This document shows, in pieces, positions 14,481-15,372 of a DNA stretch of 15,372 nucleotides; positions within the stretch are counted from its first letter, which is position 1, and each line of letters opens with the position of its first letter. A model generated the notes under the pieces. The model made no database searches and was not told the origin of the DNA. It worked only from the letters and a program-made list of their open reading frames with translations. Origin of the DNA: an uncultured Flavobacteriia bacterium. GTDB taxonomy: Bacteria; Bacteroidota; Bacteroidia; Flavobacteriales_D; Crocinitomicaceae. A program made the translations under genes and the position numbers. Location: the NCBI GenBank assembly GCA_903928365.1, contig CAIYQV010000323.1, forward strand, positions 1 through 15,372, in the 5' to 3' direction.

Positions 14481-15372
14481 TCAGGTTTTCAAATGGGTGA
14501 TCATGCGTTCTGCTTGTTCGAGAAGCTCCTTCGGCTCAATGTCAGTGATCCCCATACCGTAGCGACTCGCGTCGAAATCAGCGAACCATTGCGTGAAGGT
14601 AAGGTTCGAGGAGTGGTCCTTCATTTCAGAAAGTAAAACGGATCTGCTTGTATCTGGTTTTTTCAAAAAGTCAGATAATGCTGTAATGACGGCCTTTTCT
14701 GTGTGAGCATAAAAGGAAGAATTGTCATTACGGTTCAACGCCATCCGTGCATTATTCAAATGGATTTCAGGCGAGAAAACGGGAGTAGATTCGACTTTTG
14801 AATTGGTCTGATGTGTTTCCTCAAAGGTTTTTGGTTCAGTCGATTTTTGCTTACGACGATCTCTGAATAACTTGAATGAAATAAACGCAAAAATGGTAGT
14901 CAAAAGAACCCATATCCAGTTGGGAAATAATGATACACCTTGAGTAGTCACTTCATTTCGATTGGCCCGATGAAAGCTTTCCTCTCCTTCTTCTGATGTC
15001 TGAATATTATCGGATTTTGCCATGGATGGATCACCCGTGATGGAGAGATCTTCCAAGGTGCTTTTTGTTTGAATGTATTGTTCCTTTTCAGGATCAAAGT
15101 ATGCCAGTGAAAAAGGCGGAAGTTGAAAATCTCCTGTTTCTAAGGCTTTTAAATGATACGTGTGCGTGATCTTTCCTTTGGCTCCTTCACTGCCGAAAGA
15201 AAGTTGTTCTTTTACTTCCGGATCTCCATAGAGCTCCATCCCTTTGGGAATAGTGAGTTCCGGGAAACCGACCAAATGCAAATTACCATGTCCGGAAATG
15301 ACTCTTGTTAGTGTGATCATCTCACCTTGTTTCACCTCTTTTGACGAAAGTTCTTGGGTTACCTTGAATTCA
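14481..15372 (-). CDS. batD: BatD family protein (C-terminal part; gene runs off the window)
   Basis: A membrane-anchored protein of the Bacteroides aerotolerance (Bat) group, normally encoded with MoxR-type ATPase and VWA-domain Bat proteins. The frame is open to the right edge, so the GTG at 15335 is not the start and the N terminus is missing. The visible part has a beta-rich BatD segment with VISGHGNLHLVGFPEL and YHLKALETGDFQLPPFSLAYFDP, a low-complexity linker, one transmembrane helix (WIWVLLTTIFAFISFKLF, nucleotides about 14925-14865), a basic stop-transfer stretch (RDRRKQK), and a cytoplasmic helical tail of about 120 aa with ALNRNDNSSFYAHTEKAV and LLEQAERM. Its exact role is not settled; a stress or envelope function is generally proposed. 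The remaining bat genes, if present, should lie beyond the right edge. Confidence 0.85.
   Translation of the reverse strand, partial: EFKVTQELSSKEVKQGEMITLTRVISGHGNLHLVGFPELTIPKGMELYGDPEVKEQLSFGSEGAKGKITHTYHLKALETGDFQLPPFSLAYFDPEKEQYIQTKSTLEDLSITGDPSMAKSDNIQTSEEGEESFHRANRNEVTTQGVSLFPNWIWVLLTTIFAFISFKLFRDRRKQKSTEPKTFEETHQTNSKVESTPVFSPEIHLNNARMALNRNDNSSFYAHTEKAVITALSDFLKKPDTSRSVLLSEMKDHSSNLTFTQWFADFDASRYGMGITDIEPKELLEQAERMITHLKT

Noticed and set aside
15333..15335. GTG start of the batD fragment
   Set aside because: The frame stays open to the window edge and the upstream residues fit the same domain, so the gene is simply truncated by the window.

Overview
The window looks like ordinary housekeeping chromosome of a Bacteroidota bacterium, most likely of the Flavobacteriia/Flavobacteriales type; the family cannot be fixed from sequence alone. 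The indicators are a PorG-type (DUF6089) outer-membrane protein, a zinc-ligand-poor DnaG, BatD, a Bacteroidota-style PdxJ and arginine decarboxylase, a CrtD-type carotenoid desaturase, and promoter boxes matching the Bacteroidota consensus TTTG / TAnnTTTG. There are no tRNA or rRNA genes, CRISPR arrays, phage genes, insertion sequences or integration sites. Base composition and codon style look even across the window.

Layout. (1) 1-3098, + strand: the 3' part of a fold-type III arginine decarboxylase, an unrecognised 123-aa protein, and a carotenoid 3,4-desaturase (crtD). (2) 3101-4309, - strand: diaminopimelate decarboxylase (lysA), convergent with crtD, with a clear promoter in the divergent gap before the next gene. 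(3) 4436-5251, + strand: a PorG-like outer-membrane protein, ending at a 131-bp repeat-bearing gap that holds degenerate 8-bp tandem repeats and small hairpins. (4) 5383-8082, - strand: a periplasmic cyclophilin-FKBP fusion with its own promoter in the nadK tail, NAD kinase, and a CBS-CBS-ACT-like protein 2 bp upstream of nadK. (5) 8152-8865, + strand: pdxJ, divergent from the CBS gene and overlapping the next gene tail-to-tail by 12 bp. (6) 8854-13324, - strand: a tightly packed operon of polyprenyl diphosphate synthase, a frameshifted MORN-type lipoprotein, dnaG and an MscS channel. (7) 13377-15372, - strand: rlmN and the 3' part of batD.

The genes cover polyamine, lysine, pyridoxal phosphate and NADP biosynthesis, isoprenoids (a quinone side chain and carotenoid modification), replication priming, rRNA/tRNA methylation and the cell envelope. 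PdxJ makes the cofactor used by the two decarboxylases, but nothing shows that they are co-regulated.

I see no new multi-gene defence or mobile system. The points most worth a second look are: a lipoprotein broken at a run of seven A's whose two halves rejoin perfectly with one more A; a DnaG keeping one of four zinc ligands; a promoter whose -7 box begins with the nadK stop codon; -7 boxes lying 4-5 nt before the start codons of the polyprenyl synthase and rlmN genes; and the small repeat cluster at 5258-5374.
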